64,000 bases of DNA, taken from the NCBI GenBank assembly GCA_033060915.1, contig CM065381.1:4121001-4185000 (forward strand), written 5' to 3'. Positions 21,922 to 34,503 of the stretch are shown piece by piece. The number at the start of each line of letters is the position of its first letter. Positions within the stretch are counted from its first letter, which is position 1. A program made the translations under genes and the position numbers. Source of the DNA: Euryodendron excelsum (lineage: Eukaryota; Streptophyta; Magnoliopsida; Ericales; Pentaphylacaceae). The notes beneath the pieces were generated by a model. The model ran no database searches. It was not told the DNA's origin and worked only from the letters and a program-made list of their open reading frames with translations.

Positions 21922-22195
21922 GACCAAAAATTGCAACAGATTTGACAATTTCAATTTTAGATCTACATAACGTCGGACCTCCATTTTTGACACAGTTTGC
22001 GACAGCATGTTTGTCTCGTCGAGATGAACCTTCTGGTGTGATCAAAAGTTGGATTTGGCCAAAAAAAATACAACAAATTTAGAAATTTTGATTTCAGATC
22101 TACAGAGCGTCGGACCTCTGTTTTCGATGCAGTTTGCAGCAGCGTGTTCATGTCGACGAGATGAACCTTCTGGTGTGCTTGAAAGTTGGATCCGA
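21922..22195. repeat. 137-bp tandem duplication in the Copia A leader
   Basis: Two units, about 21922-22058 and 22059-22195, share GTCGGACCTC, GACACAGTTTGC-like and GAGATGAACCTTCTGGTGTG blocks at a constant offset of 137 bp. They lie between the primer-binding site and gag, where packaging signals of retroelements usually are. Confidence 0.75.
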
Positions 22196-22238
22196 CCAAC
22201 TTGAAATCTAAGCAGTACCTTACAATGGCGAACCAATG

Positions 22239-22250
22239 GCTCTGATACCA
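22239..22250 (-). promoter_or_regulatory. tRNA primer-binding site of Copia A
   Basis: Plus strand GCTCTGATACCA, which on the element strand is TGGTATCAGAGC, a perfect match to the initiator-Met tRNA type site, 3 bp from the 5' LTR. Confidence 0.95.
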
Positions 22251-22253
22251 ATT

Positions 22254-22665
22254 TGTTGTGCGAAATGAACCCAGAAACACATACACCCAAAGAGAAAGAC
22301 ACAAGAATTAATGTGGTTCGGCAATTTACCTATGTCCACAGTAGCGGGATCAATATTCAAGGAGGAGATTATAACTCTCCACTCTCACAATACAGCAAAG
22401 TAACTCAAATAAATACAACTCTGTATATATCTCTGCCTCTCCCTACAATTGCACTTGCACACTTGCGCCTCTAATCTGCACAAGGGTATTTATAGCCCTT
22501 GCTCATCTGACAGATTGTTTGCACAAATTGATTTTTTGCCTTCTGCCTTCTAATTTTCTTCTGGCATCTCATGCTAACAAAGGTTGCGGTTGAAGAAATG
22601 GGTTAAAGAAGAAAATACAGACAAATGGAAAGTCCACCTCCCTCACGTGGGTTGACCACTTTACA
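22254..22665 (-). repeat. 5' LTR of Copia A
   Basis: Starts TGTTGTGCGAAATGAA and ends CCACTTTACA on the plus strand, next to the target duplication AAGAC at 22666-22670. It should contain the element's promoter, read on the minus strand. Confidence 0.9.
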
Positions 22666-22670
22666 AAGAC

Positions 22671-24660
22671 CTTGTTTTGGGGTCATGACACCTTCAACTC
22701 TATCTTTGTAAATTTCTCAGTTTAATCTCACTTGTGATGACTGGAAATGATTCACATGAAATGCATTGCTGGCTGAGCTTCAATGTTAATTTTTAAATGC
22801 GGTAGGCGTATGCGTCGTTTGTAGCCATATTCTAGGCACAATTAAAGCAGCAAGAAGCATGATTTGAAGGCAACAAAGTCACTTTTATCAATGAAGCAAA
22901 GTATTTAGAGTACAATTTGGTGTGGAGTCAAAATTATAACATTCACGAGGAGTTTGGGATTCACTTTTCTTACCTCCCCTATATATGTTTTATAAGTATT
23001 TACCTAACTAGCCACAAGAAACATCAATATACTTGAGCAATTATAATGGATCTACAAAAATAATTACATAAAATACACTTACATATATAACCCTTTGAAA
23101 ATTTATGACAAATTTACTCGATAGGGCTTTGAAACAAAACTCCGGCACTACACTCCGTGTCAAGAGAAAATCTATATATGCTCAACTTCAAGTAATACAT
23201 ATATTTCTCTCTACAAGATAAACTAAGCTTTAGGTTGGCATGAGACAAGAAAATAAGAGTATGGGCCTGAACTTATAGCTTCATGTTGTGTTTTTGTCTA
23301 TTGAAAAATGTATTCTTCTAATACAAAAGAACAAATCAGAATTGCATCCAACAATTGATGGCTACCAGCAGTGGCGGAGAAAGAATTCTGATTTGGGGGA
23401 GGTGAGTATTATTAACATATTCTGATGGGAAGTTTTATTAGATTTCACGACTTGTTTCTTTTCTTTTTTTTTCTTTTTTTTTTTGCAAAAATTACAACTG
23501 CCTATTGGAAATGTAGATGTCAAAAAATTATAAAAATTGTGTTTTGCTATTTTCAAATACACAAACAAGAAATACGTTACCTACAAAGAAAACTACAAGA
23601 TTATGATCACCAATTCTATTTTCATGAAAATGAGTGTTTGTAAAAATCATTGTAGCATGATAATACAAAATGTTCAAACAACATTTAGCTAGGGAGAAGC
23701 ATGAGATGAGGAGTTCTATTAAATCTATTCTCAGTCGGCCTATTAAAACAAAAACAAAAAAAAAAAGAAGCAAAGACTAATGTCAATCTCTGCTTTCCAA
23801 AGAGTAGGAATTGACCAATCCATTTCCAAGAAATAAAATTAAGAATCAATTTTAGAAAGTCAAGTTGAGCCAAGATATAAAATGAACTTCCCCTTCAAAT
23901 TTGACCGACTTCAACCTTTTGAACACATACTGTAATATCCAATGGCCTATTTTTTTTTTTTTTAAGGAAAAAAAAAAAGGTTAGACCCTCCAAACTTAAT
24001 AAATTTTGAATTATATCAATTTTATGCTTAGAGAAGTGCACATATAGTAGGGTTTTTTTTTCCCGGTCGTACAAAACTAGAGCTGGTAATATCAACCCAT
24101 ATCCATAAACCTGCACATTTACAAGCCATTTTAATTTGTCCAAGCACATAAATGAGTTATTATTGGGTTGCATCATGCAAGTGCACCTAGAAGTGGATTT
24201 TAATGGGCTGGATGCGTGCAACTTTGGCAAAAAATAAATGAATAGAAGTTACCACTCAAAAACAAAAAGCCTTTTCACTTTTTTTTTGTATTTATTAAGT
24301 CCAATCCCTCAACACGCTGTTGCCATCGCCCCACCGCCGCTCTTACCATGTGCTGCCATCACTGCCCTCACCCACCAAAATATCAATATAAATATCAAAC
24401 TAGTCAAAGCTAAAAAAATATAAATAGGTCAAATTTAGGTTCATGAGTTTGAAAAGATTCAATAGTGACTCGCTTATAATCAAACCGCTCGCTAAATGAG
24501 CGGGTTTAGTGACCCAACCATAATCAAACCACTCGCTACATGAGCGGGTTTGGGTTGATCAGGTATAACCCACAACTCTTTTAAACACAAACCAAGCGCA
24601 CACATATGCAACTCCTATATCAAACATATAATTTTGATAAGTAATACTAGAGTCACTGAC
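22671..24660. other. intergenic region with repeat fragments
   Basis: No gene recognised. CAGTGGCGGAGAAAG near 23371 resembles the terminus of a common plant hAT-like element, but no matching second end was found. At 24482-24507 and 24526-24551 two near-identical hairpins (AAACCGCTC ... GAGCGGGTTT) lie in a CCCATATCC/GGGTTG-type dispersed repeat. Confidence 0.4.
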
Positions 24661-24888
24661 TGTTTATCAGATTTTTATCACGGATAGACACAAGGGATGG
24701 GGTCTATATTATCTAATAAATATGGGATTCATTCACTTGTTCATATCCGTAATGATAATTCGGTAAATAAAACCTGTTTATCAGATTTTTATCACGGATA
24801 GACGCAAGGGATGGGGTCTATATTATCTAATAAATATGGGATTCATTCACTTGTTCATATCCGTAATGATAATTCGGTAAATAAAACC
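24661..24888. repeat. 114-bp tandem duplication
   Basis: Units 24661-24774 and 24775-24888 are identical except for one base (GACACA against GACGCA). Each unit is itself partly palindromic: TTTATC..TTTTTATCACGG at the start pairs with CCGTAATGATAA..GTAAATAAA at the end, as in a small foldback MITE. Confidence 0.9.
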
Positions 24889-27054
24889 AGTGGCTGTAGC
24901 ATTTTTTAATTTTGGTACTTTTCTTTTATTGACACTTGCATTTTCTTTTTTCAAAGGCAACACCTATTGCCATAGTAAGAGAACTGCCGCCAAAATAACC
25001 TATCAAATTTTGTTCTACGATTGATAAAAGTAGCAGTAGCCTTCTATAATTTGTATATGGGAACAGTCCTAGCTTTTGCTAGGATAATTTTTGTATGAAT
25101 AGACAAAATTGACCTTAAGGCAATAAGAAAATTTTAACTTTGAAGGGAAATTTTGTCTATGAAATTATAATTTGTCCTAAAAAAGTTAAAGAGGCATTAT
25201 CTACTAGGGTCCATAGTACTAGTTTGTCCGGGCAAGTTTTATATAACTTGATGAAATTACCTCTAGCTGAGATTCATTGATATATCGCATGACAGTAGTT
25301 TTGTTAATTTACAAGGAAGCAGGCTAGGCAAAACTGTGGACTGGCAATAGAACAAAAAAGTTTTTTTGGACCATCACGTGGCCTTCCTCATCCTTTTCTC
25401 ACAATACTTATGGGTCACCCTCACCCAGAAATAGGATAAACGGATTGTATAATGTTAATATGAGAGTAGAAGGAAAGCCAAGTAATCAACTTTGGAGGAT
25501 CTGTTACACTTCTCCAATAAAACCACCGAAACTCTTAAGAGGGACGACTACAGTACGGTTGTGAGGAGATTTACACTTTGACTAACCACAGTAACTTTTC
25601 AATGTAATAACATGATATTAATGTGTACCACAAAATATAATTACATTGTGAAAATTACGGATTACATTTGTGTTAATTGCTTTATATATATATGTATAAG
25701 TTATATATATGTAAATATGTATACAAATTACCTTGATTTTTTTGAATATTTCCATTCAACGGTCAAATTTTTGGATTTCTTTGATTTAAGGGCAAAGATT
25801 GCAACGTATTAGTAACGTAAAAACTTCCGACAGTAACTAAGAAAAATTCAACTTCTTTTTTGTTTTGTTTTTTTTTTTTATCAAAAATAGATATGTAAAT
25901 ACCCTACTTTTGATATTTGTCAAGAATATTGCTCCTTAGCACTATGCAATTGCAGGAGACTCCATTATACCTATATCAAAACCTAAGCTTAGATCACAAC
26001 ACGTGCTATAAGTACTAAAAAATAAATTTAACCCTATAAATGAAGTTATAAAGATTCAAACCCATATATTGAACAAGAAAAATCCAACGCCTAATCCTTG
26101 AGAAAGGAAATTCATTGATTTGGCATGCCAAAAAAAACTATTATTGTACTTTGGTTGGGAGAAACACGTAATACTTTGGAAATGATTTCATTTGGAACAA
26201 GACGAAAATGCCTTTTACAAGTTTGGTCACTGGCCCACAATTACGAACATCACATGGTCCATTATGTCCTGGTCTCTCAGATTCCAAATGAAGAAAGGGA
26301 CACTACGACTCCAATTATTGCAGTCATCCTCAAATACTTGTTAAAATTTCGTAATGGGAGATTTAGAATCTAGGCAGTGGTAGGGAAAAAAATTTGAAAA
26401 GAAAGATAGGTTTTTTCAAAATATAATGAATAGTATATCAACAAATATGATAAATAGTACCCAAAAATATTTTTTCAAAATATAAAAAGATTTATGACAA
26501 AACTAACATGCGTGCATATATATATATATATATGGAGAGGGAGAGCAAATGCTAAATGGGTTCAACTTCTATGCCTTAATGTGTTTATTTTAATACCTCA
26601 ATATTAATAAGAAAATCAAGAACGATCATATGACCTGTTTCCACAAGACTGGCGAGTTTATCAAAATTCAAAATGATTAAACAATATTTTAACATCTGAT
26701 TAGTATATGCATGATTTTTTAATATGTCAAAATTTGGATTAAAATTCAACGGTGGAAATTACCAAATCTATTCGAATTTTTGCATCACAATTAAGTTAGT
26801 TTAATATATCTTCTGCTGCTAATTTTTTCATTAATTTTAAAGTCTGTCAGAAATGTTTTCGTGATTGCATTTTGGAAATACAAGTTAAAATTACATCATT
26901 ATGTATATTTTTTCTGTTTCTACTTGCCTACAATTTTCAATTACTAATCAAGTAGCAATGAGGCATCGGTATAAAATTAAAAAGCAAATACTAACATGTG
27001 TCATTCAAAAAATATTTTCAGTGTTAGATATTGTGAAAACACAATTTTAATAAT
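24889..27054. other. intergenic stretch, nothing convincing
   Basis: An 82-codon frame at 26125-26373 has no recognisable domain and no conserved context, so it is not called a gene. A TA run lies at about 26516-26532. Confidence 0.45.
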
Positions 27055-27800
27055 AGATAAATAATCATTTAGTTTCTTCAACTTTGACTTAGATTCTAAT
27101 GACATTCATAAATTTTAATTTCTCTAATTTAAGCCTTCTAACTTTTAAATGAAAGTCAATGTGGTCCAACTTTTCAAAATAAGTAAAAAAAATTAAATCT
27201 TAATTGTTCTTTGATCTTCTAAACTATAACTTAATATTACTTTACCCCCGTTTAATTAAAAAATAGTTATATTTTCACCATCATAAAATTTAAGATTAGA
27301 AATTGTTTGGTCAAAGTTTTATACTAATATCTAAAACAAAGAGAAAAAATAATTTGATGGCTATAAAATGTCGTAAATCATCTCAAAATACCTAGGAAAT
27401 GGTCAAAGTGATTCATAAAATCTTACTTTTGTGGATCACCATTTATTAGCTCTTATAATATCAAGGAGATTTTTTATATTACGCATTTGTAAAGAAAAGA
27501 CAAAAAATTTTAAGTGTTCAATTGGTTTTTTTTTTTTGTCAATAGCATTAATATGAACTTAACTTATCATAATTTAAGGGTAAAATGTGACTATTTTTAG
27601 TTTAGCAGGTAAAATAAAATTAAATCATAGTTGAGAGGGTCAAAATGTAATTAATTTTAAAATTTTTCTAACTTATTTTAAAATGAGAGACCACATTGAC
27701 TTCTTTTTGAAAATTGTAGGGCCAAATAAAAAAAATCAAAATTTATAGATGAGATTAAAATCTAAGATAAAATTAGAAAAACAAAATAATTATTTACTCT
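27055..27800. mobile_element. long foldback element (~750 bp, arms ~300 bp)
   Basis: The left arm (27055 to about 27345) matches the reverse complement of the right arm (about 27500-27800). Paired blocks include AAATAAT..TTTTAGTTT-type ends, CATAAATTTTAATTT with ATAAATTTTGATTTT, and AAGTCAATGTGGTC found in both arms. The centre (about 27346-27500) is unpaired. No ORF. A transcript through it would form a very long imperfect hairpin, typical of foldback MITEs that feed small-RNA pathways. Confidence 0.65.
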
Positions 27801-28242
27801 TAAATAATTTATACAACTAGACAAAATGTATTCAAAATATGCCTAAAAACACAGGTTAGCAAAACCCAAACTCAAATACCACATCTCATTAAAGTTGTTC
27901 AATACAATGCTCGAGAGATGACCAACCCGACCAACAATCTCTAGAAATAAAAAATAAAAATAACAATCTTTCATGGTTTGACCCAAAATAGAGGACCTCA
28001 CCAGCCCACACCAAGTACCCATACCCAAATTTCAGTTCCCACGTGGTGAAAATTTTCTTGGCCAGCTTCAAAAGGTTTATTTTCTTTCCTTCACTTTCTC
28101 TCGAGCCAATCGCTTCTCAACACCTACACAAGTGCCACAAAATGCAGCCAAACTGAACACCAGTTTCCGCCCACAAATCTGTTGAAGAAAAAGCTGACAT
28201 GGTCAACAGCATCCTCATGTCGCATGCCGTGAGAAAGTTGAG

Positions 28243-28468
28243 GGTCTGTCCATTTTTATTTTTTGTTGTATGTTTTTATTTTTTGTTTTTATTTTTTATT
28301 TTTTATGGTCTAATGATGAGATTTATAGGTTACTGTTTTACTAAAAATACTATACCAATGTTATAGAATCAGAAAATACATTTATTTTAATATTTTTTTG
28401 TTATGTTTTAATTTTTAAAAAAACAAAAAACAAAAAACAAAAATAAAAAACACTTTTCAAACAAACCC
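28243..28468. mobile_element. short Tourist/Harbinger-like MITE
   Basis: Starts GGGTCTGTCC and ends CAAACAAACCC, inverted to each other, with A/T-rich TTTTTATTTTTTG and CAAAAATAAAAAACAC inner segments. TGA flanks both sides, compatible with a 3-bp target duplication. GGGTCTGT is a common Tourist-like terminus. Confidence 0.5.
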
Positions 28469-31400
28469 TGAGCTTCCCTGTTATTATGGTAAAAGAGAAA
28501 GCTCAAGAGAAAAAATACGAGCTTAACCTTATGCTAGACTTATTTATAAGCACAATTAACTCCGATAATAAACTATAGCAATTTTAAGACTTGCCTTTCA
28601 AAGAAAAAAAAACCAAATTTCATGAATACCCTGCTTCAGATTTTTTAATTAACTTTTGTCAATACTTTTATAATTTATTGATAATTAATGAATAAAAAAA
28701 ATTCTAGTCACAAAACTCTCGGCATCTCAAAATTTAAAACGAATAACTTACTAAAATGATATTTATCTGATGTGCCATAATAGCAAAATCACAACCTAAC
28801 AACTTACTAAAATGATATTTTGGGTATTATTTTTTTCCATACATCAAAGTCAGCAAATTCTCAATCTGAAACAGGGGCCCACGTTTAAGAAAATAGCCCT
28901 GACGTCAGCATTAAAAAATAATGAAAAACAGTGCTGCATATCAACACGGTTCGCCGACCACTGTCAGTGTCAAAAAAGCTGACAATGACTTCATTGATAT
29001 CCGAGCCACCCAACATCGGACTCTGTGAGTTAGAGTCACGAGTGTTCCCCCAAAAGGGCATTATCGTCCATTAAAATATCCCCCCAAAAGAAGCTCACGC
29101 ACTGCATGACGTTATCTTCAGTTCTTCATTAATTAATGTCGTTATTATGATTTCTTTTAAATGAAAAATCGATACAGTATTTTCTGATAATGGTGAACAG
29201 TCAATTTTAGTGTTGAAAAAATTAAAAATATTTAATGTTCCTAAATCTTGGGTTACTTTTTTTTTTTTTATTATTAAATGTTGTGAATCAAGTGTTGGAT
29301 TGCAAATTATATTTCCTATACGTAAATGTAGTAGTTGAATTTACAAACTGTTTAGTATTAAACGAGGTACTTCTTGTATAAATTAGTAATCCATTTTTAA
29401 CAAATAACTGGTACACGTAAAAATGTTGATCATTCTTCATTTTTTCAATGATGGAGTTCGATGCTTATCATTTCAAATTGATCGTTTACCACTTTCAAAA
29501 AATACCTCTCAAAGTTTCATATTAAATACTTTCCATCAATATTAATTCCCTCTTTTTTTAAAATATGGAAATATAAAAGTTTAAGTTGGTTAAATAAGAG
29601 GTGATTATGACATATTAAACATATATAGGATGGAAGTGTCTTAAAATTGTTTAATTGTAGCTTGGGAAAAATAATATTTTTACAAGAGAATTTACTATGT
29701 GTAAACTTAGCACTCTACAAACACCACAATGTGTAGAGCCTTGTGTACTGAGTAAGCTTTTTAAGATGGCCGGTCAAATTAGACTAACTTTTGGCACCCA
29801 TGTGGACCGATCGACCATACCCCATATTTCAATTTTTTGGTCGTTGGATTTATGTTAATTTGACTTGCTAAAGACCCATTAATGTTTGAACCTTATAACA
29901 ATTAAAGATAATGCAGAAGGGAAAAATGAAGATAGTGCGAATGGTAAATAATAGGAAAATTGTTTTATTGATCATATTTTATTTCCGACTTAGAGAAATG
30001 TTAAATTAAATTGTTTTTTGATAAAAGAATATTATGGAGGACAAGGATGAATATTATCTATAACTAAGAATTTCTTACCTATTGTCATCATATTTTCTTT
30101 TCTTTCTTGTTATCCGAAATAAAAAAAAAAAAGGAAAACTAATTTTTAACATTTTTTCATCTATCGCACCAAAAATAATGACCCAAAAAGAGCTTAAATT
30201 GAGTTCTCCAATTGAATGACATATCAAAATTCAAAAAGAAAAATCATAATCTTGAATAAATCATTGGAGAAAATGACAAGCATGTCGCCTATGTTGTTAT
30301 GAAAAATAATTTTCTTTTAGAAAAACATCAAATGAATGAATTTCATGAAATTTAGTGAATTTTGCTATATCGTAGCTATGGTTCCATATTAGGTGTTTGA
30401 ATTTTCACTTGGAAATGTCATATATAGCAATCCAATGACCCACCAATTTAAGGGGATGTCTTCAAGCACCTTTCATCTATGAAAAGAACTACAATTGAGT
30501 CATCAGTTTTGTTAAGACATGCATGTATGATTACATTTTTTCTTTGTTTTGTTACTTAGTGTTCAGGCTTTTAATTAATTGCTTTCTCAAACTCGTGCAA
30601 GTTCATTGTCCACAGGAACCATGTAAACTTTACACATTGTATAAATTGTAATTAGCAACAAGAGAGCTAACATTGAGACTTCATACTTTAACATAAAAAC
30701 TAGTTGACCACTGGGATATTTTTTCTGGTTTACATTGACAACTCATTACTTTAAGTTCGTTAGCAAAGATAATTTTCCTTTCTCTAAAAAATAATCAATA
30801 GAATGCATGGTTTACTATTCTGATCGAGGTGGTGAATCATGATGAAACATGGAAAGAAACACATAAACACAGAATAGTCACTTCGCACAGGGAGGTAAGG
30901 TTGCATATACGTGGTTCTTCCCAAACTTCGATAGTATAAGCGTTGCGCACTAAACTGGTTATTTTAGTAAGGATATATAAGGTGGTATGGTATATAGACT
31001 TAAGAAAACAAACAAAAGTATGTATACCAGGTGAGAGAACTGACAATTTAAATGCCTCGTTTATTGAGATCATGAGTTTGACTCCTCTCGAGATTGTAAA
31101 CACTGCCTAGATATGCTTCCTATTATAATTCAACTAAGGGTTGAATCATCAATTAGTCAAGTTACTCATTGTCACAAATCCTTAGATGGCTTTCAACAAT
31201 TTTTTTTATGCATATTCTAGCATGATGAGTATAGCAACTTAGAGATTTTGTATATGAAGAACCTATTGTAAATATGTTAAGTTAAAAATATTTCTTCTTT
31301 TGGTTGTTTGTACCTGTCTATGTAGGAAACACAATAGTTAATATGCGAAAAACATAAACTTGAAACATGGTTCAAAGATATAATGTGGAGTTGGAAACCC

Positions 31401-32148
31401 TATGTCATACAAGAACGAATAGGATATGTATAAGAAAATTGATTAGAAATCTTAAAAATATAAAGTACAACATCAGAATACTTACATAAATAATTAAAAT
31501 ATTAAGACTACAAAATATTTAAAAAAAACTTGTAAGAACAATTACCTATCATTGTTAAAAATAATTAAGTTTTGAGAGTATGAAAAAAGAAAAAACAAAA
31601 AAAAGAGAAGTGCGATCCTAAAAAGTTTTCTCAAGATTTTTAAAATTATCTTATAAATTTATTCAAATTGTATTAGAGATTTAAAAACATTTTGGAAATA
31701 TTTTGTAAAAGTTATTCGTAAAATTCTAGGAAAGTTTCATCTCTATTCTAAAAACAAGTTTGATTTACACATTAGAAAATGAGTAAAGCACTACTGGAAA
31801 GATTACATGGTGCAAAATATATACATATATATATATATATATATAACATAATAAAATGAAGGCATTGGTTGGATGTCCAATGTGGAGAAGATAAGCCCAG
31901 TCCATGGTAATGTTTTGTAGGGTTTGCATGTGGTTTCAAGTGTGTTCTGTTTCTGTTTTAATATACATAACATAGTAGTTATATTTTTGTTGGTACAGAA
32001 AACAAAGTTGCAATTGCTTACAGGCAGAGAAGTTGGATCAAGAAGGGAATATCTCCCTCTTTGTACAGCTGCACTTTCACAGTTGCTTAATGGAAACCTT
32101 TAGGTGATTTTCCTGAATATATCATACATTTCATAATTACATGGTGAA

Positions 32149-32189
<41 letters not shown>

Positions 32190-33245
32190 GGACAATAGTG
32201 AAACTAAATCTCTAAGGAACTCAAAAATTATTCAACACAGCAAGGATGCTATTATGTCATTTTGTTCCTGTGATATCACTAAGTACTAACAAAACTATGT
32301 TGGAGAAAGGGTATTTATCCTAATCACATAATTTGCATCATTAGTTGAGACTTTTTATGCATACTACACAATCGATGATAGGAATTTTAATATACTGGAT
32401 CTATTTCACTAGCACGTAATATCAGTAAAATGATGTAATGTCACCGTTGTACTGAATATTTTCTAAAAAAGTTATGCTGAGACATGAATACATTATATGA
32501 CAATTTCAAGTGCAATGAAATTATTTACATTCTTCAAGGGTTATATAACGAAAATACAATTCTTACAAAACACAAAATATTCTACTAGAATGATGCGATA
32601 ATAGTATTTTTAAAATTATGAACCAAACTAGTGGTTATTTTAATTTGATATAAAGAATATCACAAACTACCACATTATTCTGTATAAATATTTATATATA
32701 TTATATTTGTATAATATTACTCTATATATATTATTTTCCTATTACTTGTAAAGTTGTTGTATAACAATGACTTTGAGTGATTGTATAATAAAGTATAAAT
32801 TTCCTTGATTTGGTTGAGAAATCCGAGTATCATTAAGCTTACAAAGCAAATCAGAAAGGATCCGTATTGAAGTTAAATAGTTGGCTACTATTTTCCTTTG
32901 CCCTACACTTTCTTGCGAATAAGATAATAAAAATTACATGAAGGGGCCTTTTAAGCAAAGGACCAAATTAGATACTTAGAGGGCCCTCAACTGCAAATTT
33001 AATATCCAAAAAGTATTGATTTGATGCAAATGGATGTATAATCCAATCAATATTGGTTTTTAATTAGGATGTCATTTGCATTTAATCAATTACCCCTCAC
33101 AAATTAAATTATATTATTGTCATAAATTCTGATGTTAGCCCATAACACGTCGAGCTATAACTCAATTTGAAAATTTTCTAATTTTATAAAAAAATTATAT
33201 AAAAATATTAATTAAAATGATGTAGTGATAACATTTTTACAAAGA
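28469..33245. other. AT-rich gene-poor region
   Basis: 4.8 kb with no recognisable gene. It holds a TA run near 31825-31845 and a CT microsatellite at 32151-32187. The frames are short and low in complexity. Confidence 0.5.
32151..32187. repeat. (CT)n microsatellite
   Basis: A CT run of about 37 bp ending before CATGGACAATAG. Confidence 0.9.
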
Positions 33246-33768
33246 TTAATTATAAGCACACTCCCTGAACTATGACTCAATATTACTGTTTCCTTAAACT
33301 CTAAAACATAACAAATTGACCCCTAAACTACGTATTTCTATCAATCAATCCTTTATGTTAATAATATATTAGCAATCAGTTAAAAGAGTAGATGAAAAAT
33401 TATCATGTATATTGCACATTTTCACAAAAGTTCATTTTATACTTCAATTACATTATTTTTATAATAATTATCTAATAACTAAAATACTTTTTATTTTTTC
33501 CCTATATTTAGATGTCATTTCAAGAGACATTTCAGTCACTAGGCAATTATTATAATAAGAAAATATCAATTTAGATATAGAACTATACTTTTTTTAGCAT
33601 GTACAAGTTAAATAACATTTTTTCATTAATTTTCTTAACGAACTGCTGATAGAAGGGGTTGATTGATACTAATTGGTAGTTCAGGGATCAATTTGTTACC
33701 TTTTTAAAGTTGAAAGGACAAAATAATGCTGAGTCATATTTCATGAGGTATATTTGTAATGAACTCTT
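33246..33768 (+). mobile_element. MITE, second copy of the DXS intron 6 family
   Basis: The ends TAATTATAAGCACACTCCC and GAGGTATATTTGTAATGAAC are inverted over about 35 bp, continuing into CTATGACTCAAT and GCTGAGTCATA. Internal blocks (ACCCCTAAACTACGT, TTGATTGATACTAATTGGTA) match 13990-14705 in the same orientation. Non-coding, ~520 bp. Confidence 0.6.
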
Positions 33769-34387
33769 TTTAGAAGTGTATTTGTAATTAATTTTTTTTA
33801 CAATTAAGATCTATTTGATAAGTATTTTATTTTAAAGTGAAAATTCCTAATTTAATCACATCATAATTTTTGTGTTTGCATTGGTTGTCGGACTTTCTCA
33901 AATAAATAATTATTCAATGTAATGTAGTACTCTTCATGTACTTATTTCCTATCAATGGGTAAAATAAAAAAAAAACAATTGATTACAAACAAAAAATTTA
34001 AGATTTTCTTGAAATATTTGATTACAAATAAAATAAATTAACTATAATTTGATTTGATTTTCATAAACGAAAAAGGAAAAAGAATAAAAAAATGAGGGAG
34101 AAAATTTGAAAATGAATTCGGGTAGACTTAACCATTGAGTTAACTGTGTTTTAATAATAAGAAAGCTAAAAGGTTTTAACCCTCGTGACCCTTAATTGGA
34201 TTGCTACTTGCTTACTTTGCAACTTGAACATGTCGCCCCATAACAGTTGGTCTCGGGGAAAGTTCATCAAACAGCCTGCCTGTCAATCCATCCACCCACG
34301 GGCCCACCATTTCCGTGGCCCCTGTGTCGGCACAGACCCAAGACAGGTGACAACGACTTATAAGCTCAAATATTAATCATATGAGCG
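33769..34387. other. intergenic stretch, nothing recognised
   Basis: AT-rich. The 63-codon frame at 34185-34376 has no domain and is not supported. Confidence 0.45.
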
Positions 34388-34503
34388 ATTAGTCAGTGTC
34401 AATTGATCATCTCTCACACAGTGTTTTAAAATCGTACCGGATTGAATTAGTCAGTGTCAATTGATCATCTCTCACACAGTGTTTTAAAATCGTACCGGAT
34501 TGA
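34388..34503. repeat. 58-bp tandem duplication
   Basis: Two essentially identical 58-bp units (34388-34445 and 34446-34503), each starting ATTAGTCAGTGTCAATTG and ending CGTACCGGATTGA. The unit spans the left flank and the first bases of the adjacent MITE terminus, so it arose after that element inserted. Confidence 0.85.

Larger units (their letters stand above)
16781..22665 (-). mobile_element. Copia LTR retrotransposon A (5.9 kb), degenerate, minus strand
   Basis: Bounded by ~413-bp LTRs (16781-17194 and 22254-22665), both TG...CA, with a perfect 5-bp target duplication AAGAC at 16776-16780 and 22666-22670. On the minus strand the order is 5' LTR, primer-binding site, tandem-repeat leader, gag, integrase, reverse transcriptase, RNase H, polypurine tract, 3' LTR, the Copia order. 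Frames are broken by many stops, so it is dead. It carries a nested insertion at 17924-18232. The LTRs differ at many positions, so it is not recent. It lies in or just beyond the DXS 3' UTR on the opposite strand. Confidence 0.92.

Noticed and set aside
24238..24423. 61-codon plus-strand ORF
   Set aside because: Low-complexity Pro/Ala sequence inside a repeat fragment, no family.
26125..26373. 82-codon ORF
   Set aside because: No domain recognised and no support beyond an open frame; could be tested with RNA-seq.
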